Of a stretch of 64,000 nucleotides of DNA, positions 1 through 11,400 are shown one piece after another. The stretch comes from Graphilbum fragrans (lineage: Eukaryota; Ascomycota; Sordariomycetes; Ophiostomatales; Ophiostomataceae). The stretch spans positions 186,001 to 250,000 of the forward strand of contig LLKO01000024.1 in the NCBI GenBank assembly GCA_001513895.1, read 5' to 3'. The translations under genes were made by a program, and so were the position numbers. Positions within the stretch are counted from its first letter, which is position 1, and every line of letters begins with the position of its first letter. Below the pieces are notes generated by a model. That model was not told the origin of the DNA, searched no databases, and was given only the letters and a program-made list of their open reading frames with translations.

Positions 1-1248
1 AAATTACAAACCTCGACAATGTCGATACGGCCAATGCCGTGCACCTTGCCGATCTCGTTGGCCTTCAGGAACAGCTCGACGCTGTCGGTGTACTCCTTGC
101 CACCAGCCACCAGCTTCACCGGAAGACCCTTCTCGAAGATGATCTGGATATCCTCGGGCGCATCCGGGGCCTTCTCGGGGTCGACTGTGCGGGTCCACAT
201 ATCAATCGGGGGCGGCTGGGAGGGGTCCTCGAGCTGGCCGCTCTCGTAAGAGCAGTGGGCAAGGTTGTCGTCCATGCTGTATGGCTTGGCCTTGGTGGAG
301 GTCACGGGGATGCCGGAGCTGCTAGCATAGTCGAGCAGATCCAGGCGGCCCTGGAACCGGTTGAAGAACTCGGGCATCCGCCACGGGGCAATGATCTTGA
401 TGGTGGGGTCGATGGTGAGGAACGCCAGCTCTAGTATCCCGTTAGAACAGGTCTTATCAAAGACTTGTATGTAACAAAATCAAAGCATGGGACATAGTTA
501 GGGTGATAATAAGAGAATCCAATGAGAATGGCAATACCTAGAACTTACCGAAGCGGACCTGGTCATTTCCCTTGCCGGTACAACCATGGGAAACAAACTG
601 GCCTGTGGGGCTGAATTAGCAGCTGTACGTGTATACCTCATGTTGAGACATCAAGTGAACTTACAGCCTTCCTCTTTGGCGACCTTCATCTGAGCACGGG
701 CGATGACAGGGCGAGCCAAGCTGGTACCTAAAAAGAGTGGCAGGGCCATGTTAGCCCCTTCCATCAACCCTTCCTGATTCTACGTTTCTCCCAACACCAA
801 TTGGGCTTCGTTTGTTTAGCCTTACCCAGAAGACTAATGAGCAGTGTCAGCAAGCGCACGCCATTCGAAGGCCAAGAATCGTCAACTTACTACCGGCCCT
901 CATATTGGGCATTGCACTGAACAGCGCGGAAGCAAAGCTCCTCAACGAATTCCCGGCGCAGATCCAGAATCACCATCTTGGTGCCGCCGATCTGGGCCGA
1001 CTTGGCACGCACGGCATCCCAGTCCTCTTCCTGGCCAACATTGGCGAGGAAACACACAACCTCATAGCCCTCATCGAGCAGCCACCGTAGAATACAGCTC
1101 GTGTCGAGACCGCCTAGAAGGTGTAAAAAACCCGTGTAAGTCAAAAGGTCACATTGTATACAGTACAAAAGAAAAAGAAGCAATTAAAAGCCACAGGGCA
1201 CACGATTCACTAACCAGAGTAGGCGAGACAAACTTTTCCTTTGCTCAT
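1..1248 (-). CDS. ARG1: Argininosuccinate synthase, 5' part (runs off left edge)
   Basis: ATP-dependent ligation of citrulline and aspartate to argininosuccinate, the penultimate step of arginine synthesis, in the cytosol. The N-terminus reads MSKGKVCLAYSGGLDTSCIL, the P-loop-like SGGLDTS motif of the family, followed by GYEVVCFLANVGQEEDW and later CTGKGNDQVRFE and KAKPYSMDDNL, all typical. Exons by splice consensus and unbroken frame: 1248-1215, 1113-891, 833-826, 727-665, 602-549, 430-12, giving 267 codons of a protein usually a little over 400 residues; the remaining exon or exons lie left of the window after a donor at 11. Exon 3 is only 8 nt (TCTTCTGG) but is needed to give the conserved YLLGTSLAR. 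Divergent from RPS24 with two TGAGTCA sites upstream, consistent with cross-pathway (Gcn4/CPC1) control. Family assignment is very secure; splice sites are inferred. Confidence 0.95.
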
Positions 1249-1267
1249 TTTGAATTTGTATGGCAAT

Positions 1268-1274
1268 TGAGTCA
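1268..1274. promoter_or_regulatory. TGAGTCA site (Gcn4/CPC1-type), ARG1-proximal
   Basis: Perfect TGAGTCA, 20 bp upstream of the ARG1 start codon, so possibly in the 5' leader or at the transcription start. TGASTCA is the known binding site of the bZIP factor Gcn4 (yeast) and its Neurospora homologue CPC1, which activate amino-acid synthesis genes. Function here is inferred. Confidence 0.5.
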
Positions 1275-1352
1275 ATGTCGGTAATTCAATCGTTCAACTG
1301 TCAAAGTGGGATGACGCCGAGAAGATCAAAGATACTTGCTAATGGGTCTTCC

Positions 1353-1359
1353 TGAGTCA
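1353..1359. promoter_or_regulatory. TGAGTCA site (Gcn4/CPC1-type), upstream copy
   Basis: Second perfect TGAGTCA, about 105 bp upstream of the ARG1 start codon and about 275 bp upstream of RPS24, a usual distance for a functional Gcn4/CPC1 element. Confidence 0.6.
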
Positions 1360-1634
1360 CCGTTTGGTGGGGAAGATAACGCGGTTCACGTGCATACCAC
1401 CAGCCGATCTCGCAAGCGCGCTGATTGGCGGACGGGAAAATATTAAAAGCGGGCCCTTCCTGAAATTTAGTAGGAAAAAAAATTAGGGCTGTGGCCCCAT
1501 TGCCCAAATCAGTCGGAAATTTGTAGCGCCGAGAAAAACTAAGCACTCAAGGTGAATTTGTGAACTAAAAGTTTCATTCTGCCTTCTTTCCCACACAACG
1601 ATTTCCTCGATCATCATCACCAACAATCGTCACG

Positions 1635-2343
1635 ATGGCCGACTCAGACACCCCGGTTACCCTGCGGACTCGCAAGTTCATTCGCAACCCTCTTCTGGGT
1701 CGCAAGCAGATGGTTGTGTGAGTATTTTCTTGTCACCCGGGAGCACTGGTTGTCGCCAACCCGAGAAGCGGCACCAAAAAAAGAATGGAGGAAAAAAGCA
1801 TGAAAATTTAGGACCGCCGAAGCGCCCTCCCTTTCTGCTCGAATGTCGATGGGTCGCTCGCGACAAAAACCAGCCAGACGAACTATTGACAGCTGACACG
1901 GGAAAATAATAGTGACATTCTGCACCCCGGCCGCGCCAACATTTCCAAGGAGGAGCTGCGCGACAAGGTTGCGACTCTGTACAAGGCCGTGAAGGATCAG
2001 GTCAATGTCTTTGGCCTCAGAACCCAGTTCGGTGGCGGCAAGACCACTGGCTTCGCCCTCGTCTACGACTCCCCCGAGGCGATGAAGAAGTTCGAGCCCC
2101 ACTACCGGCTGGTTCGCGTTGGCATGAAGTCCAAGATCGAGCGCGCTATCCGGCAACAGCGTACGTATTTATCTCCTCTCGTCACGACTCCTGTTCGATG
2201 TATTCTGGGTGGATTCTATGGCATAGGGGCTGTATGGCTAACATGTGCTTCTCCTCACTACAGGCAAGCAACGGAAGAACCGCCAGAAGACTCTCCGCGG
2301 CACCGCGAAGGTCAAGGGCGCCAAGGCGAAGAAGGAAAAATAA
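1635..2343 (+). CDS. RPS24: 40S ribosomal protein S24 (eS24)
   Basis: Structural protein of the small ribosomal subunit. The frame starts MADSDTPVTLRTRKFIRNPL and continues through LLGRKQMVVDILHPGRA and FGLRTQFGGGKTTGFALVYD, all diagnostic for eS24, ending in a Lys-rich tail (KVKGAKAKKEK). Three exons: 1635-1717, 1913-2160, 2264-2343, giving 136 residues, the usual length. Donors are GTGAGT and GTACGT; acceptors are AATAG and ACTACAG. The second intron splits an Arg codon in the QQR|KQRKNRQK segment. Divergently paired with the argininosuccinate synthase gene. Confidence 0.97.
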
Positions 2344-2818
2344 ACGACCACTGTTTAAGGAAAAGGGCCTGGGAAGGAGCATACTGGTATTGTTTATTTC
2401 AATATAATGGTTGCGCTCGTGTATACTGGGACGGCGAATTTCGCTGCAGACTAGCGCTTAGCAACCCGGAATGGCAATATGGAATTGAAGATATCAAAAC
2501 AACTAAATACCAAAAAAATAACTAAAACACAACGAAGCCATTCCTGTGGAAAGGAGAATCGTGAACGATCCATGTCGGCTGTCGTTTCCGTGAAAGTTTG
2601 CCGAAAGGATTTGGTTATACCGCGAACGTCCCAATATTGCATCCTGCTCGATTTTACCTGGGACATCTCGTGGGTGGTAGCGTGATCTACTATATCGACG
2701 AAGGCAGTTTGATACAAGAATTATATTTCTTTTTCGTGGCGTAGGAATTATCAACATCATAACGCGCGTCATACAGGATCAAACTGTAGGAAACTAGAAA
2801 CATGGTTCCGAAACCCGC
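2344..2818. other. Intergenic, convergent 3' regions
   Basis: 3' flanks of RPS24 and of the minus-strand acidic protein gene. I see short unrelated open frames but no conserved coding, RNA gene or repeat. Confidence 0.6.
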
Positions 2819-4640
2819 TTATTGACGGAGAATTCTTGGTTCCAACAATTCCGAAAATGCAACAACAAACGTTGGCTCGCCAGCCGAGCTCGTATTGTCC
2901 TCATCCTCAGAGTCGGGCGCCTCAAACCGATTGTAGACACGTTCACCAGTGAACTCGTCAAACTGTTTGACCGGTTTATCGATGTCTCTGTCACGCTCTG
3001 CGATGAGGATTTCAAGCTCTTCGCCATCATTTCGAACATCCTGAATCAACCCGGACACGTCCACAATCTGTGGCTGCCAGCTCGACTTTGCAGAAAGGAG
3101 CCACTTTTTCCAGGTTATAGCCATCCCTACTGTAGCCTCACCCAGACCCAGCCCAGGTAATGACGAAAGGTCGGCAGGCAGAGGTGGCAGGTCCGGGGTG
3201 TCTTGAGCCTTTTCAGACTGTTCTTCGGCATCGGAGGATTCATCAGATTCCTCCTCTGAAGAGGACTCCTCTGAAGAAGAGCTTGAGCTTTCACTGCTAG
3301 TTGACTGTCTCAGCTTTTTCGCAGCCGGGGGGCTCGTAGTCGCACCATCGCCTGTTGCTCCCCTCTTTTTAGGCACAATCTCTCCTCCATCATATCCAGA
3401 GTTCTCCTCTCCATAGCCGTCCCAGTGCTGAACAAATGGAAACGGCGGTGTCCCTAAGGGCTTGCATTCTTCGTAGCATTCTACCGCACGATATGTGATT
3501 TTGGATTTCCAAGCATCTGGGTCATCGTGACTGCTGCTGTGAGCCGCATGGGTAGCTTCTGAGTGTGCGGGCTCCGGATTTGTATTTCCCAAGCCTGCTG
3601 TCGACCCTGCTTGATCAACCTCGAGTAGAGTCAATGGTTTACCACCAGTGGTTTGTGCTGAAGTGTTGTCACTGTTGTCTAGTAATGCGGTTTCGTGTGC
3701 CGCCTTCTCCAAAGCCTTGCGAAGTCTCCTCCGTGCATTTCGCTTCTTCGTCCTCGATTTCCCATCGCCAGGGGGGGTTGCACTAGCGAGATCGACCTCT
3801 ACTCCTGCAATAGGTGACGAGTGGTCTTGGTTCACCGTGTCGGCCATGTTCTTGGCACCAGCCCCCTGTATTTGCAGCATCTTGGTTGGTGTTTTGAGGT
3901 CTAGGGTTTTGTCTGCGACCGAGAAAGTCAAATGTGGACCCTCGTATGATACACCGTCGCCATTGCCGTTGGCGCCGTTGTGCCTTATCACAAAACGGTT
4001 GGGAGAATTGTCGGCAGCTAGCAAAGCTGCATGATGAAAGATGCTGTTGTTTTCCGAACCTGCTGTACTATTTGTTTCGAGCTCGTCCCTTCGGACTGGC
4101 CCTCGGCTCTCCCTTGACTGGTGGCCGTTGTTCAGAGACACTGTGTTAGAATGGGATTCGTTGGTTCGAGGTAAAATATGGACGTTTGGCCGCGCTCCAA
4201 GATGTCGTGGCTTTGCAATGCCAAAAGGGACTCCGTCTGTGAGATATTCACCACTGTCTGACAGTTGTAGTCTCCCGCAGGCCTGGCGCTTTTCCATGTC
4301 GTCTATCGACAGAGGGCGGATTCTGTTGGGTACTTATTAGTAGCTGTTTTGAGAAAAGTAGAACAGGAGCAGCCTACAAGAGCTCCTCATCTTTCTCGAG
4401 CAAGTCGACGGCAGGCTGGAAATGCAAACATTCGAAGGTGGCACCCTGCGGTGTGGTCAACTCAACTGCATAGTCATTGAGGCGCCAATCGAGGCTTGTC
4501 AATGGTATGGTATCGTTGATCTGCTCCAAGAGCTGAGCGATTGTAGTATCGCTATTTGTTGAGGCTATAAACGCGACTCTGGTCTCTGGGAGGCCATTGC
4601 GCCTGATAATCAGTCGCAGTCGCAGCCGGCCATGAGCCAT
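2819..4640 (-). CDS. Conserved fungal acidic nuclear-type protein (coilin-like/DUF7357-like N-terminus)
   Basis: Two exons, 4640-4378 and 4322-2819, encode about 588 residues. The first 90 residues (MAHGRLRLRLIIRRNGLPET and on to ECLHFQPAVDLLEKDEELLIRPL) resemble the ubiquitin-like N-terminal domain of a fungal family that I recall as coilin-like/DUF7357; the label is from memory and tentative. The second exon continues with GEYLTDGVPFGIA, which fits that family. The middle is rich in Ser, Lys and Arg with a basic run (KSRTKKRNARRRLRK), followed by KITYRAVECYEECKPLGTPPFPFVQHWDGY, a Ser/Glu/Asp tract, and an acidic end. In-frame sequence upstream of 4640 has no ATG, so MAHG is taken as the start. 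A nuclear role (RNP or chromatin) is inference from composition. Confidence 0.75.
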
Positions 4641-4984
4641 TCCAGCTTTTGTGAGGGTGTAAGTTATGGTTTTCAAAAGTTCAATTTGCCTTTAGGTGAT
4701 AAATATTTTAGGGGCCTAAAGTCAAATGTTGCGCAAATTACTAAGCGCTTTTCTCAGCGCGTCGACACAACGCGGAGCGCTAAGGCAGACGCCAATTACT
4801 ATGTACACATGTCAGGGCCTGAAATGAACTGCCATGTCGTGCATTTTAGCACAGTCATTTTTATTCCTAGGTTGTCGTTCCTTCTATTGCTATTATATAT
4901 GATACATCCATGGATTTAATTCTCTACTACACAAAAGATACCCATCTATTTGCTTTTGATAATGAGCTACCGCTAAATTGAGCT
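4641..4984. other. Intergenic, AT-rich
   Basis: Contains the promoter of the upstream minus-strand gene and the 3' flank of the GTP cyclohydrolase II gene. It is AT-rich; nothing else recognisable. Confidence 0.6.
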
Positions 4985-6273
4985 TTAAACAAAACCACTA
5001 GAGTCCAATAGATGACCCATCTTCTTGATCTATCAAGGGTAGTAGAATTAGCATCAAAGTCTAGGCTAAAACTAGGAGAATTTCTCCTCTCTTGAGAATT
5101 ACTGACCTTGGTACTGAGATAGCCGTCTACCTCGCGGCTCCGGAAGCCACCTTCGCCACGCCATGATAAAGGCACCATCGGGACTCGTTGTCTTACAACA
5201 ACCTCGCGGTTCGGCCCCTCTACTGCTCTGATTTTATCTGGGTTGTTAGTGAGTAGACGGATCTTGTCTTGGCCCAGGTCCTGAAGCATTGCTGTCGCCA
5301 ATCCGTAACTTCTCGCATCCGCAGGGTGTCGAAGTAGCAGGTTGGCCTCCACAGTATCCGAGCCAAGATCCTGGAGGTTGTAAGCCTTCAGCTTCTCCCC
5401 CAAGCCGATGCCCCGTCCTTCCTGTCGAAGGTAGATGATAACACCACCAGACTCATTTTCAGGTAAGGACATTAACCGCGCAGCCTCGTCCAGTTGCTCG
5501 CCGCAGTCGCATCGAGCGGACCACACCGTTTCGCCGGTATAGCACTCGCTGTGCACCCTCACCAGAGGCAGGCTCTGTAGTTCTGCAGATGTGGGCGTAC
5601 TAGATCCCTCGTCTGCACCATTGATCATTCCACTGGTGGTCCGTCCTGGATACAAAACACCGGTATATGCGCCGCGTGTCATGCGATCTCGTTCTGTCTC
5701 GCCGGGCCTCGGCATGTCGAGACTCTTGCTTCTTATGTGGTCCCCGAAGACAATGGCTAGATGCTCCTTTTTGTCCACATTGTTAGAATACAGATGCAAG
5801 AACATCTGGGTTCCTGTAACAGTTGGAATGCGCGCCCGCACGATGCACTCGACTCGAGGAAGCGTTTCTAGAAGCTGAGGCTTTTTTGTTCCACACCCGC
5901 CTGACGGGACGCTGCTATCCACCGGTACACCACGTGGTCCGACTGGGGTTTCTAAGGGTATTTGTGTCGAGGCCGTGGGAGCATGTGACGCATTTGAATC
6001 GGACAAAGTGGTAGGAGGAGGCGGCGAAATAACAGAAGGAAGTGCGTGCGACTCTTGAGCGACAGCCTTTGTGTTTAGACCTGCTTCGTCTCTTTGCGGG
6101 CCATCCTGTGACACAGCACCGTCTGGCACCAGAGAAAAGCCCCGGTCGACATCATAGTCTATACTAGGATCAGAGGCCACGGCGCGAGGCGAATAGAAGG
6201 ATGGCAGCGCCGGGTTCTTTCGCCATTGCGCCTCGATCTCGCTTCCATCTTTGGATTCGTCGGAGCCTGGCAT
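4985..6273 (-). CDS. RIB1: GTP cyclohydrolase II (riboflavin biosynthesis)
   Basis: Opens the imidazole ring of GTP to give the first riboflavin precursor. Catalytic-domain signatures are VRVHSECYTGETVWSARCDC (zinc-binding Cys cluster CYTGE...CDCG), YLRQEGRGIGLGEKLKAYNL and LLTNNPDKIRAVEG. Exon 1 is 6273-5107. A 77-nt intron (5106-5030) must be removed: reading through gives unrelated sequence, while splicing gives DGYLSTK|IKKMGHLLDSSG, the conserved fungal C-terminus, in exon 2 (5029-4985). The product is about 402 residues. The first roughly 150 residues are a low-complexity Ser/Pro-rich extension absent from bacterial RibA. The start is the first ATG in frame (MPGSDESKDG); the frame is open further upstream without an ATG. 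Divergent from the mannose-6-phosphate isomerase gene. Confidence 0.93.
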
Positions 6274-7001
6274 TGCGAGACTGTGATCCCCCACGTGAGA
6301 AGTTGCGTAGACTAATCGAAGGTGGTGTAATGCACCAACGAAGGAAGAGACTACATAACTTCGGAAGCCAACCTTGGCGCATTTAAGGCTGGCGTCGGAA
6401 CAAGACCCCTCACCAGTTATTAGTCAGTGGCAACTGTCGGATTAGCAAAGAATTTTCGGTGCCAATCGTTCCTAGCACTAGAATTCAAGCACGTAACAAT
6501 CTGTAAGCATAGTGCTAAGTGCATCACGTGATGTTCTGTACATTTCCATCAAGGCCAATTCGTCCATTATAATTGAGAAGCTTCCAAGAATCAGGCAAGG
6601 ATAAACTGTATACAGACCGAACCGCTTTGAGGTTAATTGTCTTCAAGTCAGGCTTGCGCGCTCGGGTGAGCCCTGGCGGTCAGAGCAGCTCTTCTAGCCA
6701 ATAAGATCCATTCATTAGCCCACCTGATCTCCTCTACGTTGTAGTGTAATACCGAAAGTGACCGACTAAATACTGTATGAGAGCTTGAAGCAGATTCTGA
6801 AGCCAGCCCCCAGGCACTCGAAATGTTGCGTGCTGGCTTCAAGCTCCACCGCGGGGTTTAGTGCACGGGCCCACTTTTACCTACCTCGTAACGTTGATAT
6901 CTGTGTCCTTTGGCTATTTCCTCGTCTTTCACTTCCACCATCAGAGCTTTTTCTTCACTTCCAAGCCGTCAAAAAAGGAGTTCGCTGCATACAGACCCAA
7001 G
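6274..7001. promoter_or_regulatory. Divergent promoter RIB1 / mannose-6-phosphate isomerase
   Basis: This 728-bp region lies between two start codons. It is pyrimidine-rich on the plus strand just before 7002. I did not identify a specific factor site with confidence. Confidence 0.5.
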
Positions 7002-8424
7002 ATGTCGTCACCTCTCATCCGGCTCCAGTGTGGAGTGAACTCCTACGACTGGGGCAAGAAAGGCGATGAGTCTCTTGCCGCCAGATTCGCCGCAGCCACT
7101 CCAGCTCCTGGATTTTCGATACAGGGGGACAAGCCATACGCAGAGGTAAGTTTAGCCCACACTGCCACACTGTCAGCTACTCTTTGGAGGCTATCAATTG
7201 CGATATCTAATTATTATTTTGCAGCTATGGATGGGTGCGCACCCTTCAAATCCTTCGAAAGCTCTTGCGACCGGCAGACATCTTCTCGACCTGATCAACG
7301 AGGACCAAGGACTTTTGGGATCCGAAGTCACGAAGAAGTTCGAGGCGAAGCTACCTTTCCTTTTCAAGATCTTGTCCATCAACAAGGCTCTGTCTATTCA
7401 GGCCCACCCCAACAAAAAGCTTGCCGAGGTTCTACATGCACGGGACCCAAAGAACTACCCAGACGACAACCACAAGCCGGAAATGGCCATTGCTCTGACA
7501 CCGTTTGAGGGCCTCTGCGGCTTCCGACCACCTTTCGAGATTGCACATTTTCTGAAAACTGTCAAGCCGTTCCATGATATTGTTGGTGACAGCGTGGCAA
7601 CCCAGTTCATTGAGACTGTTGCTAGCGAAGAGTCGTCCGATACTCCAGAGTCCGCAGTCAAGATCAAGGAGAGTCTACAGAAGCTCTTCTTGGGCCTAAT
7701 GTCCGCTTCTGAGGGCCTGCTCTCTTCCTGCACAGCCGATCTTTTGGCATCCATTCCGTCAGACCGGACAGAGTTTGCTGGCGGTGGTGTTGAGTCGTCA
7801 TCGGGCGAAACGCTGGCCAACCTCATCACCCGGCTGGACGGCGAATTTGGAGTGGACTACGGCCTCTTCTGCCTCTTCTTCCTCAACTTCGTCACTCTAG
7901 ACCCCTTTGAGGCATTATTCCTGCAGGCTGACGATATCCACGCCTACATCTCAGGGGATATCGTTGAGTGTATGGCTGCCTCGGACAATGTGGTCCGGGC
8001 CGGATTCACTCCCAAATTCAAAGACGTGCCGACTCTAACTTCCATGTTGACGTACAACTATGCCCCAATTGAAGAGCAAAAAATGCACCCTGTCGACTAC
8101 GCCTATGCCACCCTGAATTCCGCAGCGTACACCTCAGGATCAGAGGCTATTCTTTACAATCCGCCCATTGAGGAGTTCAGTGTTCTACGCGTGGTCGTCA
8201 AGGGCGGTGCCTCCAAGATCACCCTCGACCCGGTAGGAGGGCCGAGTATCATTATCTGCACGAACGGAAATGGCACTGCGTCGACTGGTTCATCAACCGA
8301 AGCTGTGGCAGAAGGCCATGTTTTCTTCCTGGGAGCCGGTACTGAGATATCCTTCGGCGCTGCTGAGGGAAATGGCACCAGCGAGGTGGTTTTGTTTGTT
8401 TCATTCTGCGAAATTGAAGAATAA
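7002..8424 (+). CDS. PMI40: Mannose-6-phosphate isomerase (type I)
   Basis: Zinc enzyme interconverting fructose-6-phosphate and mannose-6-phosphate, feeding GDP-mannose for glycosylation and cell wall. Two exons, 7002-7145 and 7225-8424, encode 447 residues, close to yeast Pmi40. The start MSSPLIRLQCGVNSYDWGKK is typical. Metal-site motifs are visible: LSIQAHPNKKLAEVLH, DDNHKPEMAIAL and the later DIHAYISGDIVECMAASDNV. The 79-nt intron separates GDKPYAE from LWMGAHPSNPS. The ATG follows a CT-rich leader. Confidence 0.96.
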
Positions 8425-11400
8425 GCGGTCCATGTCCAATGGGGCCAAGGGACAGTATGTCGGAACACCTTGGCAGGAGTTATGATAGCCATTCTATTGT
8501 TCTAGGGAAAGTTGACCATCATATATATATGTTAGTACCCCCGTAATTATTTTACATATTCAACACCATTGATAGAGAGCGTCGCTGGAATAAAATCCAT
8601 GATGCATCTATCCATCTAATTTAAAAAAAAACCTTGTAGTTTCTAAGCTTCAAGAAGCAACAAATGAGAGGCTCAGACGCTACTGAATTTGGAGCTGGGT
8701 CTCTGAGCTTCATGTTATGTAATTTTATGTCGATGTGTCGACATGATCTAGTCTAATAAAACAGTTTAAATGTCTTTGATATAAAAATTAAGCGTAAAAC
8801 CCAATTGCATATACAATTTGAGATCGCACCAAACAAAACCCATTACAAAATAACATAAACTATTCCGCATCTATTCGAAATGACAAGGAGTTACCACCAA
8901 CTGATATGTAGACTTGGTGTGAAGTAGTCATTACACGAAAGCATCAAGAATCATGGTTGATAGCAGGAACTTAGAGAAAGGTTCCTTGCTCCAGTCGAGA
9001 ACTTACTAATACTCACATTAGACGAAAGATTACGTGCTTTAGGACATCCCGACACAGGGATGGCCACACTTGGAACGCTAAGAGAATCAAAGGACTGCCG
9101 AAAGGGGCTCACGTTGCCTGTTTCATCACAGCATCTATCAACCCAATGCTATGGTCTGCCTTAAAAAAAGCCACTTGTAGACAGCATCGACCAACAGTGT
9201 TTGCCAACTAAAACTAAGCAGCTGTGTGTATTGAGTCTCGAGTGGATAGGCTGCGACATTTACTCGTAGGATTGAGCTTAGACATATACAGTTCTTGGCA
9301 ATGCTCATAGCGGCCTGCGTCATCACGCAGCTGATATCTGACGCCTTGGCAGCAGATGAGAGGGATAATAATGTGTTTGATATCAGAAAATGTAATCAAG
9401 AATTGAGTGCGGAGTACGTTTATCATTTATTGATGTATCCGGGCATCCGCGTAGGGCGAGAGCCTGCTACCGAGTATCAATAGCACAAGGATTGATAAGG
9501 CTAATTTAGTCGGCACCCTGGGATATTGCGTTCGTATCGGTTTTTTATCTATCCGATGAGCAATTCGACCCTCTCCCCTGTCTATGGAGCCTGGCCGAGT
9601 TAGGTTTGGAAAATTGCCTGCCGGTCACAGATGCGCGTTCCTGCTGCTTTCCCGCAGTACGGAGAAGAAGTCCTCGTACGTCGTACCAGCAGTTACGGAG
9701 AACAAACAACGCGCTACGAATATAAGCTGGTTCGAGTTATACGAAAGTATCACGAGACGGGGGCGAATACAGTGCAGGAAAGCTGAGAGGATACATGTGT
9801 TTGGAGGGCACTCAGATAGAGGCAAACAGCTCAATCTGGCTCTGTTGGCTATAGCTATAGTCGAAGGTTCTTGCGACCACTTGATATGGAGAGCTTTACT
9901 CGTACGTCGTACTCGTAGGCTCACTTAACGGCGGTCTCTACCTCAACGACGTGGACGGTGGGCAGTTTTGGCGACTGGTATTCCTGGCTCGACGATAGTA
10001 TTTCACCGCGATACCGGACTGGAACATGTATTGGATTATTCAGCAACAAAAAAGCTATCTGAAGCACGCAGGCGCTCAAGACAGGCATAGCAGGCACACA
10101 AACGGCCGATTGAGGCCGGATTGGGCATAATGAGCGGCTGATAGCGATAATATCGGCCAACGTTCCATAGGAGATATTAGATACTACCTCCACCTAATCG
10201 TGTAGCAGGGTCGGGTACCTCCGACAGGGTAATTATTTCTTGATAGGGTGTAGTCGCTCTGTAGTTGTGGGAGTGTGCGTTGCATGCGCATACTCGTAGA
10301 TACAGCTACACTACTCGTTGCACAGGACAAATTGGCCTGTCCATAATACTCCCCAGAGTTTGTACCTGCTTGTACGACATCCATATGAGAAGAGCCCCAG
10401 CCCCTAGAAATAGACCCCCGAAGCAGGTCCCTCCCATGGCTGCGGATACGGTTGATAGTTAGTTGGGTCGGGGATGCGCGTAGCCGTTGAGGTGGGATCG
10501 CGGGCAGAATATGAACATCATTTCACGGTAGGATTCTTGCCTGCACTGCAACTATGTGCTCTCGTACGGAGTACTGTTCTGTATCTTGAAGGAGAAGGTC
10601 GTGCTCCATGAGGATGAAGTTTTAAGCACGCACTACGTAATGTCCTCTAACCGAAAGCTGGCAAGCCTAGGAGCTGCTAGTGGCCGTGATATTGGCGACG
10701 ATGGGGTGATTCAGGCAGGATGGATTTATTACTGGAACGCAGACATAAAGTTCGAGGCAGAATAGCGAGAGGTAACTGGGAAACAATGGACAGTAATGTA
10801 CTCCGTACGGCTATAAGAGCCAAGGGCGATATGTTTGGGTACGAAGAGTGCTGTGTTTCCGTTTGGACCTAGTATTCGCTTGCAAGACCAGACTTGGATA
10901 TTGCGGCTGACGGGTTCGAATGGGACTACGAGAATGAGACAAGAGGATTGATATGGTTCGAGGATCATTCTGGGCGCGGAAATGCGAACGGCGTTGCCGA
11001 ATGAATGCGGGGGCATAGTGACTTGTATCGGAGCTCAGTGAGCACACAAGACAGCTAGTTTGTATTAAGTACTTATACAGTTATGGACTTGTTCGCGTGT
11101 CATCTACATATATTCGAATGTCCTCTGTACTTTCCGCTGAATAGGATACTCGTATCACTCGTCCCCCACGAAAAGAAGGAAACTGGGCGAGAACACGACA
11201 GAGTGGTACGGGGAAGTTGCATATGTTACTTATCAGCTGGCGCCGAAAGGCAGTGATAGGGAGCAGCTCTGGTTCTGTTACTCGATGTGATCGAGCAATC
11301 AATTCAGAAAACAACAGCATGTTGGGTCTGGGGCGGCCAACGAGACACAGCACGATAAGCAGAACCACTAAAGCGCGGACTAGGGTGGATCCACAAGAGA

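Larger units (their letters stand above)
1249..1634. promoter_or_regulatory. Divergent promoter ARG1 / RPS24
   Basis: This 386-bp region separates the start codons of the arginine gene and the ribosomal protein gene and must hold both promoters. It contains two perfect TGAGTCA heptamers and pyrimidine-rich sequence just before the RPS24 start (about 1575-1630). No canonical TATA box stands out. Confidence 0.75.

Noticed and set aside
4641..4676. Upstream extension of the acidic-protein gene
   Set aside because: The extension would start at TTG; the first ATG is 4640 and begins the conserved domain.
10900..10930. tRNA B-box-like GGTTCGAAT
   Set aside because: No matching A-box or cloverleaf could be drawn around it.
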